From Streptomyces barringtoniae (GTDB taxonomy: Bacteria; Actinomycetota; Actinomycetes; Streptomycetales; Streptomycetaceae): 64,000 bases of DNA. Positions within the stretch are counted from its first letter, which is position 1. Every line of letters begins with the position of its first letter. Position numbers and translations under genes: made by a program. The notes below the pieces were generated by a model. That model did not search any database, was not told the DNA's origin, and was given only the letters and a program-made list of their open reading frames with translations. Positions 7,806-15,659 of this stretch are shown here, in pieces. The stretch spans positions 62,001 through 126,000 of the forward strand of contig NZ_JAJHNP010000023.1 in assembly GCF_020819595.1 (NCBI RefSeq). Direction: 5' to 3'.

Positions 7806-9212
7806 TCAGTGCCGCCCCGCCACGCGGTCCGCCGCCTTCGCCAGGCGGGAGGACTCCGTTCCCGGGCGCAGGCGTTCGCGCTGGTCGGCGGTGCGGTAGG
7901 TGGCGTACATGCCGTGGACGCCGAGCCAGCGGAAGGGTTCGGGCTCCCACTTGCGGACCTTGTGGTTGACCCAGGGCAGGTCGGTCAGCTCGGTGCGGCC
8001 GCCCTGGCCGGAGTCCTGTCGGACCAGGTCGCTCAGGGTGCGGGCGGCCAGGTTGGTGGTGGCGACGCCGGAGCCGACGTAGCCGCCGGCCCAGCCGAGG
8101 CCCGTGGAGCGGTCGAGGGTCACCGTGGCGCACCAGTCGCGGGGTACGCCGAGGACGCCCGACCAGGCGTGTGTCACGCGGACGCCGGCGAGGGCCGGGA
8201 AGAAGCGGGTCAGGATCTCCCGGAGGGCTTCGACGGTCGCCTCCTGCGTGCGGCCGTCGTTGTCCGTCCTCGATCCGAAGCGGTACGGGATGCCCCGGCC
8301 GCCGAGGGCGATGCGGCCGTCGGCGGTGCGCTGGGCGTACATGTAGGCGTGGGCCATGTCGCCGAGGGCTTCGCGGCCCTCCCAGCCGATGGCCGCCCAC
8401 TGGTCCTCGGTCAGCGGCTCGGTGGCGATCATGGAGGAGTTCATGGGGAGCCAGGTGCGCCGCTGGCCCTTCAGGGACGCGGTGAAGCCCTCGGTGCAGC
8501 GCAGGATGTACGGGGCGCGGACGGTGCCGTAGGGGGTGACGGCGTGCTTGGGGCGGATCTCGGTGACCGGGGTCGACTCGTGGATCGTGACGCCGAGGGC
8601 CTCCACCGCCGCCGCGAGGCCCTTGACCAGCTTGACGGGGTGCAGGCGGGCGCCGTGCGGGGTCCAGGTGGAGCCGACCGCGTCGGCGATGCGGATGCGT
8701 TCGGCGGTCTGCCGGGCGCCGTACAGTTCCCGGTCCTTCTCGCCGTACGACAGCTCGTGCTCGTGGAAGGCCTTCAGGCGGGCCAGTTGGGCGGGGGTGG
8801 TGGCCACTTCGAGGACGCCGCCTGTGTGGATGTCGGCGTCGATGCCCTCGGCCTCGGCCACCGCGACCACCTCGGCGACGGTGTCGTTCATCGCCTTCTG
8901 CAGGCGTACGGCGGCTTCGTGGCCGTGCAGCCGGGCGTACCGGTCGCGGCCGGCGATGCCGTTGTAGAGCCAGCCGCCGTTGCGGCCGGAGGCGCCGTAG
9001 CCGCAGAACTTCTGTTCCAGGACGGTGATGCGGAGGAAGGGGGCCGCCTTCTTCAGGTAGTACGCGGTCCACAGGCCGGTGTAGCCGCCGCCGATGATCG
9101 CGACGTCGGCGGTCGCGTCCCCGGGCAGTGGCTCGCGTACCGCGGGGAGGCCGTCGTCCGCGTACCAGAAGGAGATCCCGCCGTTGACGACACTGCTTGC
9201 CGAGCTGCTCAT
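7806..9212 (-). CDS. FAD-dependent amine/amino-acid oxidoreductase (DAO family)
   Basis: A 468-aa flavoenzyme that should oxidise a C-N bond of an amine or amino acid using FAD, in the cytoplasm. The dinucleotide fold motif GGGYTG is at residues 41-46, and a C-terminal AGGYVGSGVATTNLAARTLSDLV segment is the second FAD-contact region of the DadA/glycine-oxidase/PuuB group. The length fits gamma-glutamylputrescine-oxidase-like proteins, but no polyamine genes are adjacent, so the substrate is open. The start ATG at 9212 has TAACGT exactly 7 nt before it and no Shine-Dalgarno, which suggests a leaderless transcript. Confidence 0.8.
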   Translation of the reverse strand: MSSSASSVVNGGISFWYADDGLPAVREPLPGDATADVAIIGGGYTGLWTAYYLKKAAPFLRITVLEQKFCGYGASGRNGGWLYNGIAGRDRYARLHGHEAAVRLQKAMNDTVAEVVAVAEAEGIDADIHTGGVLEVATTPAQLARLKAFHEHELSYGEKDRELYGARQTAERIRIADAVGSTWTPHGARLHPVKLVKGLAAAVEALGVTIHESTPVTEIRPKHAVTPYGTVRAPYILRCTEGFTASLKGQRRTWLPMNSSMIATEPLTEDQWAAIGWEGREALGDMAHAYMYAQRTADGRIALGGRGIPYRFGSRTDNDGRTQEATVEALREILTRFFPALAGVRVTHAWSGVLGVPRDWCATVTLDRSTGLGWAGGYVGSGVATTNLAARTLSDLVRQDSGQGGRTELTDLPWVNHKVRKWEPEPFRWLGVHGMYATYRTADQRERLRPGTESSRLAKAADRVAGRH

Positions 9213-9222
9213 GGCCGGGACG

Positions 9223-9921
9223 TTAACCCCTGGGGGCGGCCAGTGTCTCCTTCGGATTCCATGCTTTTCCGCGGCCTCTGGTCAGGGGGTAGCAGGCCAG
9301 TCCGATCAGTACGGAGACGAAGTGGCCCAGTTCGGTGAAGGTGCGTCCTTCGGCCAGGGGCAGGATGAAGACGACGAGGATGACCAGGAGGTACGCATAG
9401 CGCCAGGGCGGTGCGATGCGGTAGGTGAGGACGCCGATGACGCCGGCCAGTGCGTAACTGACGCCGATGTCCAGGGTGTTGAGGGCGGAGTACGGGGCCA
9501 TGCCGTCGCGGACGGCCTTCAGCAGGGCGCCCTCGCTGATGAGCGTGGCCAGGACGTGGGCCAGGACGCACACCGCGAACCAGCGGGCCGTGCCGAGCCA
9601 GCGTTCGGCGGGTGCGTGGAAGACGGTGTACAGCAGCACGTAGGGGAGCCAGCGGCCGCTGTCGATCCACATCGCGCTGGCCACGAGGACCCGTACGGGG
9701 TTGTGTGACAGTTCGTGGATGTTGGTCGACCGCTGCCGCAGGAAGTGCTGCTCGAACTCCGGCGACATCTGGTGCAGCGCGACGGTCGTGACGAACAGGA
9801 CCGCCAGCCACACGTACGCGCCGGGAGCACTGCGGATGTACGCCCATACGCCGCCGAGGCCCCGGTTGATTCGCATGAGCCGATTCACGCACGCCGGCAT
9901 CGTCCGGTTCGTGATTGACAT
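9223..9921 (-). CDS. Rhomboid-like membrane protein
   Basis: A 232-aa integral membrane protein with about six hydrophobic segments. The order of features fits the actinobacterial rhomboid-like family: a helix-2 region with HVLATLISE, a GVSYALAG segment where rhomboid proteases carry GxSx, and a late GHFVSVLIG that could supply the partner His. If these residues are the dyad it would be an intramembrane serine protease; the S-Y in place of S-G makes activity uncertain. It lies 10 nt upstream of the oxidoreductase start on the same strand. The end of the gene is certain; the start at 9921 has only a GGGG stretch nearby. Confidence 0.7.
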   Translation of the reverse strand: MSITNRTMPACVNRLMRINRGLGGVWAYIRSAPGAYVWLAVLFVTTVALHQMSPEFEQHFLRQRSTNIHELSHNPVRVLVASAMWIDSGRWLPYVLLYTVFHAPAERWLGTARWFAVCVLAHVLATLISEGALLKAVRDGMAPYSALNTLDIGVSYALAGVIGVLTYRIAPPWRYAYLLVILVVFILPLAEGRTFTELGHFVSVLIGLACYPLTRGRGKAWNPKETLAAPRG

Positions 9922-9986
9922 CCCCGGCGACCGCGCGGAGGCCCGGGCCGGAGATCGCCCGGCGGCTCGCGGGTTAGCCTCGCCGC

Positions 9987-10466
9987 ATGATTCGTACCGC
10001 GATACCCGCCGACGTCCCCGTCATCCATGCCCTGGTCCGTGAGCTGGCCGAGTACGAGAAGGCGCCGCAGGAGGCGCGGGCGACCGAGGAGCAGCTGCGG
10101 GAGGCGCTGTTCGGGGAGCGGCCGGCGGCGTTCGCGCACATGGCGGTGGACGACGCCACCGGCGAGGCCGTGGGGTTCGCGCTGTGGTTCCTGAACTTCT
10201 CGACCTGGCGTGGGGTGCACGGGATCTACCTGGAGGACCTGTACGTCCGGCCCGGTGCCCGCGGCGGCGGGCACGGGCGGGCGTTGCTGACGGAGCTGGC
10301 GCGGATCTGTGTGGAGCGCGGGTACGGGCGGCTGGAGTGGTCGGTGCTGGACTGGAACAGGCCCGCGATCGGGTTCTACGAGGCGCTGGGCGCCCGTCCG
10401 CAGGACGAGTGGACGGTGTACCGGCTGACGGACGGGGCGCTGGCGGCGTTGGGGTCAGGTCACTGA
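9987..10466 (+). CDS. GNAT-family N-acetyltransferase (diamine acetyltransferase-like)
   Basis: A 159-aa single-domain acetyltransferase using acetyl-CoA. Motif A is LYVRPGARGGGHGRALLTELARI (residues about 88-110, R/Q-x-x-G-x-G/A type), and the C-terminal LEWSVLDWNRPAIGFYEALGA is the conserved beta5-helix region of spermidine/spermine-type GNATs. The substrate is therefore probably a polyamine or a similar small amine, by family. TAGCCT lies 6 nt before the ATG, so the mRNA is likely leaderless. The last 12 nt overlap the convergent exporter gene. Confidence 0.82.
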   Translation: MIRTAIPADVPVIHALVRELAEYEKAPQEARATEEQLREALFGERPAAFAHMAVDDATGEAVGFALWFLNFSTWRGVHGIYLEDLYVRPGARGGGHGRALLTELARICVERGYGRLEWSVLDWNRPAIGFYEALGARPQDEWTVYRLTDGALAALGSGH

Positions 10467-11969
10467 CTCGGGTACCGGGGCGTCGGCCGGCACCCCGTGT
10501 TTCGGGGCCTTGGCCGTGACCATCAGGCCGGCCGTCAGGCCCGCCAGGAGCATCACGCCGGCCGCCCACCAGATGGCGGTGGTGTAGCCGTGGACGACGC
10601 CGGCCGGGACCACGAGGGCCTTGGGCGCGCCGGTGCGCAGGTGGGCGGTGATGTAGGCGGTGCTGCTGGTGGTGGCGATGGTGTTGAGCAGCGCCGTACC
10701 GATCGAACCGCCCACCTGCTGCGAGGTGTTGACGGTCGCGGAGGTGACGCCGGAGTCGCGGGGTGCGACGCCGGAGGTCGCGGTGGCGAACACGGGCATG
10801 AAGGTCAGGCCCATGCCGAGGCCCATGAGGACGAGGGCGGGCAGGATCTCGGTGGTGTAGGAGGAGTGGACCGTCATGCGGGTGAGGAGCGCCATCCCGC
10901 CCGCGGCGAGGACCATGCCGGGGGCCATGAGCATGCGCGGTGCCACATGCTGCAGCAGCCGTGCGGAGATCTGCGTGGAGCCGGTGATGATCGCGGCGGT
11001 GAGCGGCAGGTAGGCGAGGCCCGTTCTGACCGGCGAGTAGCCGAGGATGATCTGCAGGTAGTAGGTCATGAACAGGAACAGGCCGAACATGCCGATCGTC
11101 GCGAGCATCATGGTCAGGAAGCAGCCGGCGCGGTTGCGGTCCTTGATGATGTGCAGCGGGAGCAGGGGGCTCGGGGCGCGGTTCTGCCACCAGACGAACG
11201 CGGTGAGCAGCAGGAGCCCGCTCGCGAAGAGGGCGAGGACCAGCGGGTCGCTCCAGCCGCGCGGCTCCGCCTCGCTGAAGCCGTAGACGATCGCGACGAG
11301 GCCGCCGCAGCCGAGCAGGACGCCGGGCACGTCGAGGCCGGCCTCGCGGTGGCCCGGGCGGTCGTGCAGGAGAGCGAAGGCGCCGACCACGGCGAGGACG
11401 GCGATGGGCACGTTGACGTACAGGCACCAGCGCCAGTTGAGGTACTCGGTGAGCAGGCCGCCGACGATGAACCCGATCGCCGAGCCGCTGCCGGCGAGGG
11501 CGCCGTACACGCCGAAGGCCTTGCCGCGTTCGCGGGGGTCGGTGAAGGTCGTGGTCAGCAGGGAGAGCGCGGAGGGCGCGAGGACGGCGGCGAAGGCGCC
11601 CTGCAGCGCGCGGGCGCCGAACAGCATGCCGGAGCTGGTGGCGGCGCCGCCGATGGCCGAGGCGACGGCGAAGCCGATGAGTCCGATGACGAAGGTGCGT
11701 TTGCGTCCGACGAGGTCGGCGATGCGGCCGCCGAGCAGGAGGAGGCCGCCGAAGGCGAGGGTGTAGGCGGTGATCACCCACTGCCGGTTGCCGTCGGACA
11801 TGTGCAGGGCGTGCTGGGCGGAGGGGAGCGCGATGTTCACGATCGTCGCGTCCAGGACGACCATCAGCTGGGCGAGGGCGATGACGACGAGGCCCCACCA
11901 GCGGTGCGGATCGGTCCCCTCGGGGGTCTTCCGGAAGGGGCCGGCTTCACCCGTTCGGCCGATACTCAT
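10455..11969 (-). CDS. MFS drug:H+ antiporter, DHA2 family (14 TMS)
   Basis: A 504-aa exporter. The N-terminal helix carries LAQLMVVLDATIVNIALPSAQ (motif D1 of the DHA2/EmrB-QacA group), followed by GGRIADLVGRKRTF (motif A loop) and GSAIGFIVGGLL (motif C), and there are about 14 hydrophobic segments. It should expel lipophilic compounds by proton exchange. I prefer the ATG at 11969 (MSIGRTGE) because upstream sequence is low in hydrophobicity and runs into the neighbouring gene. The C-terminal end overlaps the convergent acetyltransferase by 12 nt. No regulator gene is adjacent. Confidence 0.85.
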   Translation of the reverse strand: MSIGRTGEAGPFRKTPEGTDPHRWWGLVVIALAQLMVVLDATIVNIALPSAQHALHMSDGNRQWVITAYTLAFGGLLLLGGRIADLVGRKRTFVIGLIGFAVASAIGGAATSSGMLFGARALQGAFAAVLAPSALSLLTTTFTDPRERGKAFGVYGALAGSGSAIGFIVGGLLTEYLNWRWCLYVNVPIAVLAVVGAFALLHDRPGHREAGLDVPGVLLGCGGLVAIVYGFSEAEPRGWSDPLVLALFASGLLLLTAFVWWQNRAPSPLLPLHIIKDRNRAGCFLTMMLATIGMFGLFLFMTYYLQIILGYSPVRTGLAYLPLTAAIITGSTQISARLLQHVAPRMLMAPGMVLAAGGMALLTRMTVHSSYTTEILPALVLMGLGMGLTFMPVFATATSGVAPRDSGVTSATVNTSQQVGGSIGTALLNTIATTSSTAYITAHLRTGAPKALVVPAGVVHGYTTAIWWAAGVMLLAGLTAGLMVTAKAPKHGVPADAPVPESVT

Positions 11970-12058
11970 CTGGCCAGAAGACCACGAATCAGGGCGTATT
12001 GCATCCGTGTGTGCGTTCCGGCCGTCCGGGGCGCTGCCCGTGGGTTTCGGCGGGTGCT

Positions 12059-13029
12059 TCATGGCTCCAGTACCACCTTTCCGATCGATCCGCGGTTCTC
12101 GAGTGCGCGGTGCGCGGCGGCCGCGTCCGCGAGGGGGAAACGGGTGACGGCGGGACGCAGCCGGCCGTGGGCGGCCTCGGCGAGCGCGCGCTGTTCGAGT
12201 GCGTGCAGGCCGCCCGCCCTGCGGAGCATCTCGGGGCCGAGCACGGACCGGGAGACGCCCTCGACGAGGTACCCCCCGCCCTCCCCGATGCCTCCGCCGA
12301 CCAGCCGAAGACCAGGTGCCGCCCGCCGGGCCCGAGGAGGGCGACGGCCTGCCGGGCCGCCTCGCCGCCGACGCCGTCGTAGACGATCGAGGCCTGCCCG
12401 GCCCCGAGGTCGGCCCGGACCTTCGCGGGCCAGGCGGTGTCGGTGTAGTCGACGGCGAGATCGGCGCCGTTCGCCCGGACCCGGGCCGCCTTCTCCGGGC
12501 CGCCCGCGAGTCCGACCACGGTGGCGCCGGCGTTCTTGGCGTACTGCACGAGCAGGGTGCCGACGCCCCCGGCGGCGGCCGGTACGACCACCACGTCCTC
12601 CGGCCCCGGCTCGGCGAACTGCACGATCCCGAGCGCCGTACGGCCTGTGCCGATCATGGCGACGGCGGCGGCGAAGTCCAGGTTCCGCGGGATCTCGTGC
12701 ACCCGGTCGACGCCGGTGACGGCGAGTTCGGCGTACCCTCCGGGCGCGAGACCGAGGTGAGCCACGACCCGCCTGCCGAGCCACAGCCCGTCGACGCCGT
12801 CGCCGAGCGCGTCCACGACCCCGGCGACCTCGCGGCCGGGCACGGTCGGCAGGGCGGGCCGCTCGGGCAGCGGGCCCCGGTGTCCGGCGCGCAGGGCGGC
12901 GTCGAGCAGGTGCACCCCGGCCGCGGCGACCGCGATCCGCACCCGGCCCGGTCCGGGGACCGGGTCCGGGGCCTGCTCGTAGGTGAGGTTCTCGGCGGGA
13001 CCGAAGGCGTACAGGCGGACGGCGTGCAT
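12059..13029 (-). pseudogene. Quinone oxidoreductase (zinc-type ADH superfamily), frameshifted
   Basis: The intact gene would encode an NADPH:quinone-reductase-like enzyme of about 324 aa. From MHAVRLYAF to RHLVFGWSA the protein reads in one frame, including GRVRIAVAAAGVHLLDAALR and the nucleotide fold AAAGGVGTLLVQYAKNAGATVVGL. From GGIGEGGGYLVEGV to the end ENRGSIGKVVLEP it reads in another. The switch lies in GGTCGGCGGAGG at about 12290-12300; one missing base would restore it. This is a recent frameshift or a sequencing error. A SoxR-type palindrome at 13075-13094 sits in the promoter. By family and context this resembles the SoxR-regulated quinone reductase of Streptomyces. The 13029 ATG follows GGGGGG. 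Confidence 0.75.
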
Positions 13030-13066
13030 GGTGACCCCCCAGGAGGACGGCTGTGTCATCGCATCC

Positions 13067-13097
13067 ACGCTCCGACCTCAAGCGCGCTTGAGGTCAA
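13067..13097 (-). promoter_or_regulatory. SoxR-type operator/promoter before the quinone oxidoreductase
   Basis: The 20-bp perfect palindrome ACCTCAAGCGCGCTTGAGGT (13075-13094) matches the SoxR box CCTCAAG-N4-CTTGAGG recalled from enteric bacteria and Streptomyces. Read towards the oxidoreductase, TTGACC (13097-13092) and GAGCGT (13072-13067) are separated by 19 bp, the long spacer typical of MerR-family activated promoters. The box overlaps the stop codon of the upstream gene. No soxR gene is in the window. Confidence 0.7.
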
Positions 13098-14274
13098 GGA
13101 CGGGCCGGCCGAGGATCAGGGACACCGCGGTGACCGCGCTGTTGAAGGACACCTCCGACAGCACGCCCGGCGCCGCCACCTGGTCGCCGGCGAGATAGAC
13201 CCCGTCGCCGCGGTCCACGGCGGGCCGGTCCCGCCAGCTGCTCCCCGGCAGGTCCAGGGCCCCGGTACGGCCGTCCGCCACTGCCTCCCGCCGCCAGGTC
13301 AGCCGCTCCCGCCAGCCCGGGAAGCCCAGGTCGAGGAGGTGCTCGGCGCGGGCGAGACCGTCGGCGCGGGACTCGCCCGGCGCGATCGGGAACTGGCCCT
13401 GGATCAGCTGCTCCCCGGCCGGGGCGAGGGACGGATCGGGTGCCGTGCACCGCTCCAGCCAGCCGGTTGCGTCGAGGTCGGAGAGGACGAAGGGGTCACC
13501 GCGCCGGGCGCGTACGGCGAGGTCGAGCAGGACGGTACGGCCGCTCGGCCAGGTCAGCGAGTCGTCGCCGAGCAGCCGCCGGGCGGCGGCCAGCGAGGTG
13601 GCGACGACCACGGGGGCGCCGGTGGGCAGTGCGTCGACGCGGGACAGGGTCTCGACGCGCACGCCCAGGTTCCAGGCCCGTGCGGCCATCCGGTCGATCA
13701 GGGAGGCCCAGCCGCCGACCGGGTAGTGCGCCTCCGGCGGCAGCTTGGTGGCCCGGCGCAGCCGTTCCTGCACGAACGCGGCGGACAGGGAGCCGGGGTC
13801 GTGGTGGAAGAGCGCGACGGCCGCGTAGTGCGCGGCGGCGCGGGCCCCCTCCTCCCCGGCGACACCGGTCGCCCAGGACAGGAAGTCGGCGTCGACGGGC
13901 GCCTGCCGGACGCCGGGGCGCAGCAGCTTCAGCATCCCGAAGGGCGGGGTGCGGCGCAGCGCGCCGTGGTGCCGCAGCCGCAGCCGGGCGGCCTCCAGGG
14001 CCGGGATCGGGGCGAGCGGACCGATCAGCTTCCGCTGCCTGAGCCAGGTCCAGTGCGGGCCGCCGTTGTAGAGGGCGTGCGGGCCCTCGTTGGTGCGGTA
14101 CGGCCCCTCGGCGGTGCGGGCCCGGCCGCCCAGGGTGTGATGGGCCTCGTACACGGTGACCTCGGCACCTGCCTCGGCGGCGGTGATCGCGGCGGTGAGC
14201 CCGGCGAAGCCGCCGCCGACGACGGTGATGCGGTGCGCGGTGCGGCGCAGGGGACGCTGCATGGGGTGGTTCAC
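13078..14274 (-). CDS. FAD-dependent desaturase/amine-oxidase-like protein
   Basis: A 398-aa flavoprotein. VVGGGFAGLTAAITAAEAGAEVTVYE near residue 20 is the N-terminal FAD fold, followed by LGGRART (the GGR-x-x motif of amine oxidases and phytoene desaturases). The C-terminal VYLAGDQVAAPGVLSEVSFNSAVTAVSLI is the second FAD site of that superfamily. The substrate is unknown; no carotenoid genes are adjacent. GTG at 14274 follows GGAGGG at 7 nt and is better placed than the ATG at 14262. Its stop lies inside the SoxR-type palindrome of the next gene, so read-through and induced transcription may both reach the oxidoreductase pseudogene. Confidence 0.75.
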   Translation of the reverse strand: MNHPMQRPLRRTAHRITVVGGGFAGLTAAITAAEAGAEVTVYEAHHTLGGRARTAEGPYRTNEGPHALYNGGPHWTWLRQRKLIGPLAPIPALEAARLRLRHHGALRRTPPFGMLKLLRPGVRQAPVDADFLSWATGVAGEEGARAAAHYAAVALFHHDPGSLSAAFVQERLRRATKLPPEAHYPVGGWASLIDRMAARAWNLGVRVETLSRVDALPTGAPVVVATSLAAARRLLGDDSLTWPSGRTVLLDLAVRARRGDPFVLSDLDATGWLERCTAPDPSLAPAGEQLIQGQFPIAPGESRADGLARAEHLLDLGFPGWRERLTWRREAVADGRTGALDLPGSSWRDRPAVDRGDGVYLAGDQVAAPGVLSEVSFNSAVTAVSLILGRPVLDLKRA

Positions 14275-14388
14275 GGGTGGGCCCTCCCTCGGATCGGTAC
14301 ACGGACTGCCTGGCGGGGCCGGAATGTGACATCGCCAGGGTTTCCCCAGGTCAGAGGGATTGTCAGTGGTGGGGTGCAGCATGGGGGC

Positions 14389-15078
14389 ATGGCGAGGAGA
14401 GCGACGGGCGGCCGTGCGGCGGGCCGGGCAGGGGTGAAGGGCGCGCGACGGCCGGAGCTGCGGCTGCCGCCCCTTCGTCCGTGGCCGGCGGGCGAGTTGG
14501 AGCCGGACGGGGACTACGACGGGCTGGACTTCAGGGAGGCCGACCTGACCGGGCAGGACGGCGTGGGCGCCCGGTTCATGGACTGCGCGCTCACCGGCTG
14601 CCTGATGGACGGCACGGCGCTGGGCCGGGCCAGAGTGCTGGACTCGGTCCTGACCGGGCTGCGCGGGGTGGGCACGCATCTCGCCGAGTCCACGTTCCGG
14701 GACGTCGAGCTGATCGACGCCCGGCTGGGCGGCACCCAGCTGCACGGCGCCGTCCTGGAGCGGGTCGTGGTCCGCGGCGGCAAGATCGACTACCTCAACA
14801 TGCGTGAGGCCCGCCTGGAGGACGTCGTCTTCGAGTCCTGCGTCCTGGTCGAGCCGGACTTCGCGGGCGCGACACTGGAGCGGGTGGAGTTCGTCGACTG
14901 CGCGCTGAGAGAGGCCGACTTCGGCGGCGCGACACTGCAGGACGTGGACCTGCGCGGGGCCGCGCCACTGGAGATCGTGCGGGGGCTGGACCGGCTGTCG
15001 GGAGCGGTGATCAGCACGGGGCAACTGCTGGATCTGGCACCGGTGTTGGCGGCGGAGCTGGGGATCCGGGTGGAGTAG
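14389..15078 (+). CDS. Pentapeptide-repeat protein
   Basis: A 229-aa protein made largely of A(D/N)Lxx-type pentapeptides, for example DFREADLTGQD, DCALTGCLMDG and EADFGGATLQDVDLRGA, which stack into a right-handed quadrilateral beta-helix. The N-terminal 30 residues are basic and Pro-rich. Some relatives mimic DNA and protect gyrase, but most have no known role; nothing here decides. It is transcribed divergently from the FAD protein. The first 25 codons are rich in Arg/Gly/Ala, so a start further in is possible. Confidence 0.8.
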   Translation: MARRATGGRAAGRAGVKGARRPELRLPPLRPWPAGELEPDGDYDGLDFREADLTGQDGVGARFMDCALTGCLMDGTALGRARVLDSVLTGLRGVGTHLAESTFRDVELIDARLGGTQLHGAVLERVVVRGGKIDYLNMREARLEDVVFESCVLVEPDFAGATLERVEFVDCALREADFGGATLQDVDLRGAAPLEIVRGLDRLSGAVISTGQLLDLAPVLAAELGIRVE

Positions 15079-15081
15079 GCC

Positions 15082-15615
15082 CTACGGCACGCGTGGAAAG
15101 CGGGCCTGGAGTGTCCAGACGGCCGGGTTCTCCGACAGGTCCTCGTGCAGGTCGGTCAGGTCGGCGATCAGGTCGTGCAGGAAGTCGCGGGCCTCGCGGC
15201 GCAGTTCGGCGTGGGAGAAGGACAGCGGGGACTCCTCGGCCGGCACCCAGTCGGCGCTGATGTCGACCCAGCCGAAGCGGCGCTCGAACAGCATCCGGTC
15301 GGTGGACTCGGTGAAGTCCAGCTCCGCGCGCTGCGGGCGGGCGGCGCGGGAGCCCATCGGGTCCCGGTCCAGCCGCTCCACGATGTCGCACAGCGCCCAC
15401 GCGAAGTCCAGCACCGGCACCCATCCCCAGGCTGTGGACAGCTCCCGGTCCGTCTTCGTGTCCGCGAGATACACGTCACCGCAGAACAGGTCGTGCCGCA
15501 GCGCGTGGACGTCCGCGCGGCGGTAGTCGGTCTGCGGGGGGTCCGGGAACCGGTTGGAGAGGGCGTAGCCGATGTCGAGCACGGAAGAGATGGTGTCACG
15601 CCCCGGCAGGACCAC
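15082..15615 (-). CDS. Conserved hypothetical protein of Streptomyces
   Basis: A 177-aa acidic, Trp-rich soluble protein without a signal peptide or membrane segment. Features are DYRRADVHALRHDLFCGDVYL near residue 30, WGWVPVLDFAWALCDIVERL near 65 and FERRFGWVDISADWVPAEESPLSF near 110. I know similar proteins only as uncharacterised family members. It is convergent with the pentapeptide gene (3-nt gap) and divergent from the M1 peptidase. The start at 15615 is a GTG without a clear ribosome binding site. Confidence 0.65.
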   Translation of the reverse strand: MVLPGRDTISSVLDIGYALSNRFPDPPQTDYRRADVHALRHDLFCGDVYLADTKTDRELSTAWGWVPVLDFAWALCDIVERLDRDPMGSRAARPQRAELDFTESTDRMLFERRFGWVDISADWVPAEESPLSFSHAELRREARDFLHDLIADLTDLHEDLSENPAVWTLQARFPRVP

Positions 15616-15659
15616 CGGACACTCGGATCACTCGGACCCCGGCACTTAAGATCACTGAC

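Noticed and set aside
7567-9072. 501-codon open frame opposite and within the FAD oxidoreductase gene
   Set aside because: Arg/Pro/Gly-rich shadow frame caused by high GC; the overlapping 468-aa frame has complete flavoprotein motifs.
12199-14400. Long + strand frame across the two oxidoreductase genes
   Set aside because: Only its last 229 codons (pentapeptide protein) have family character; the rest is an antisense shadow.
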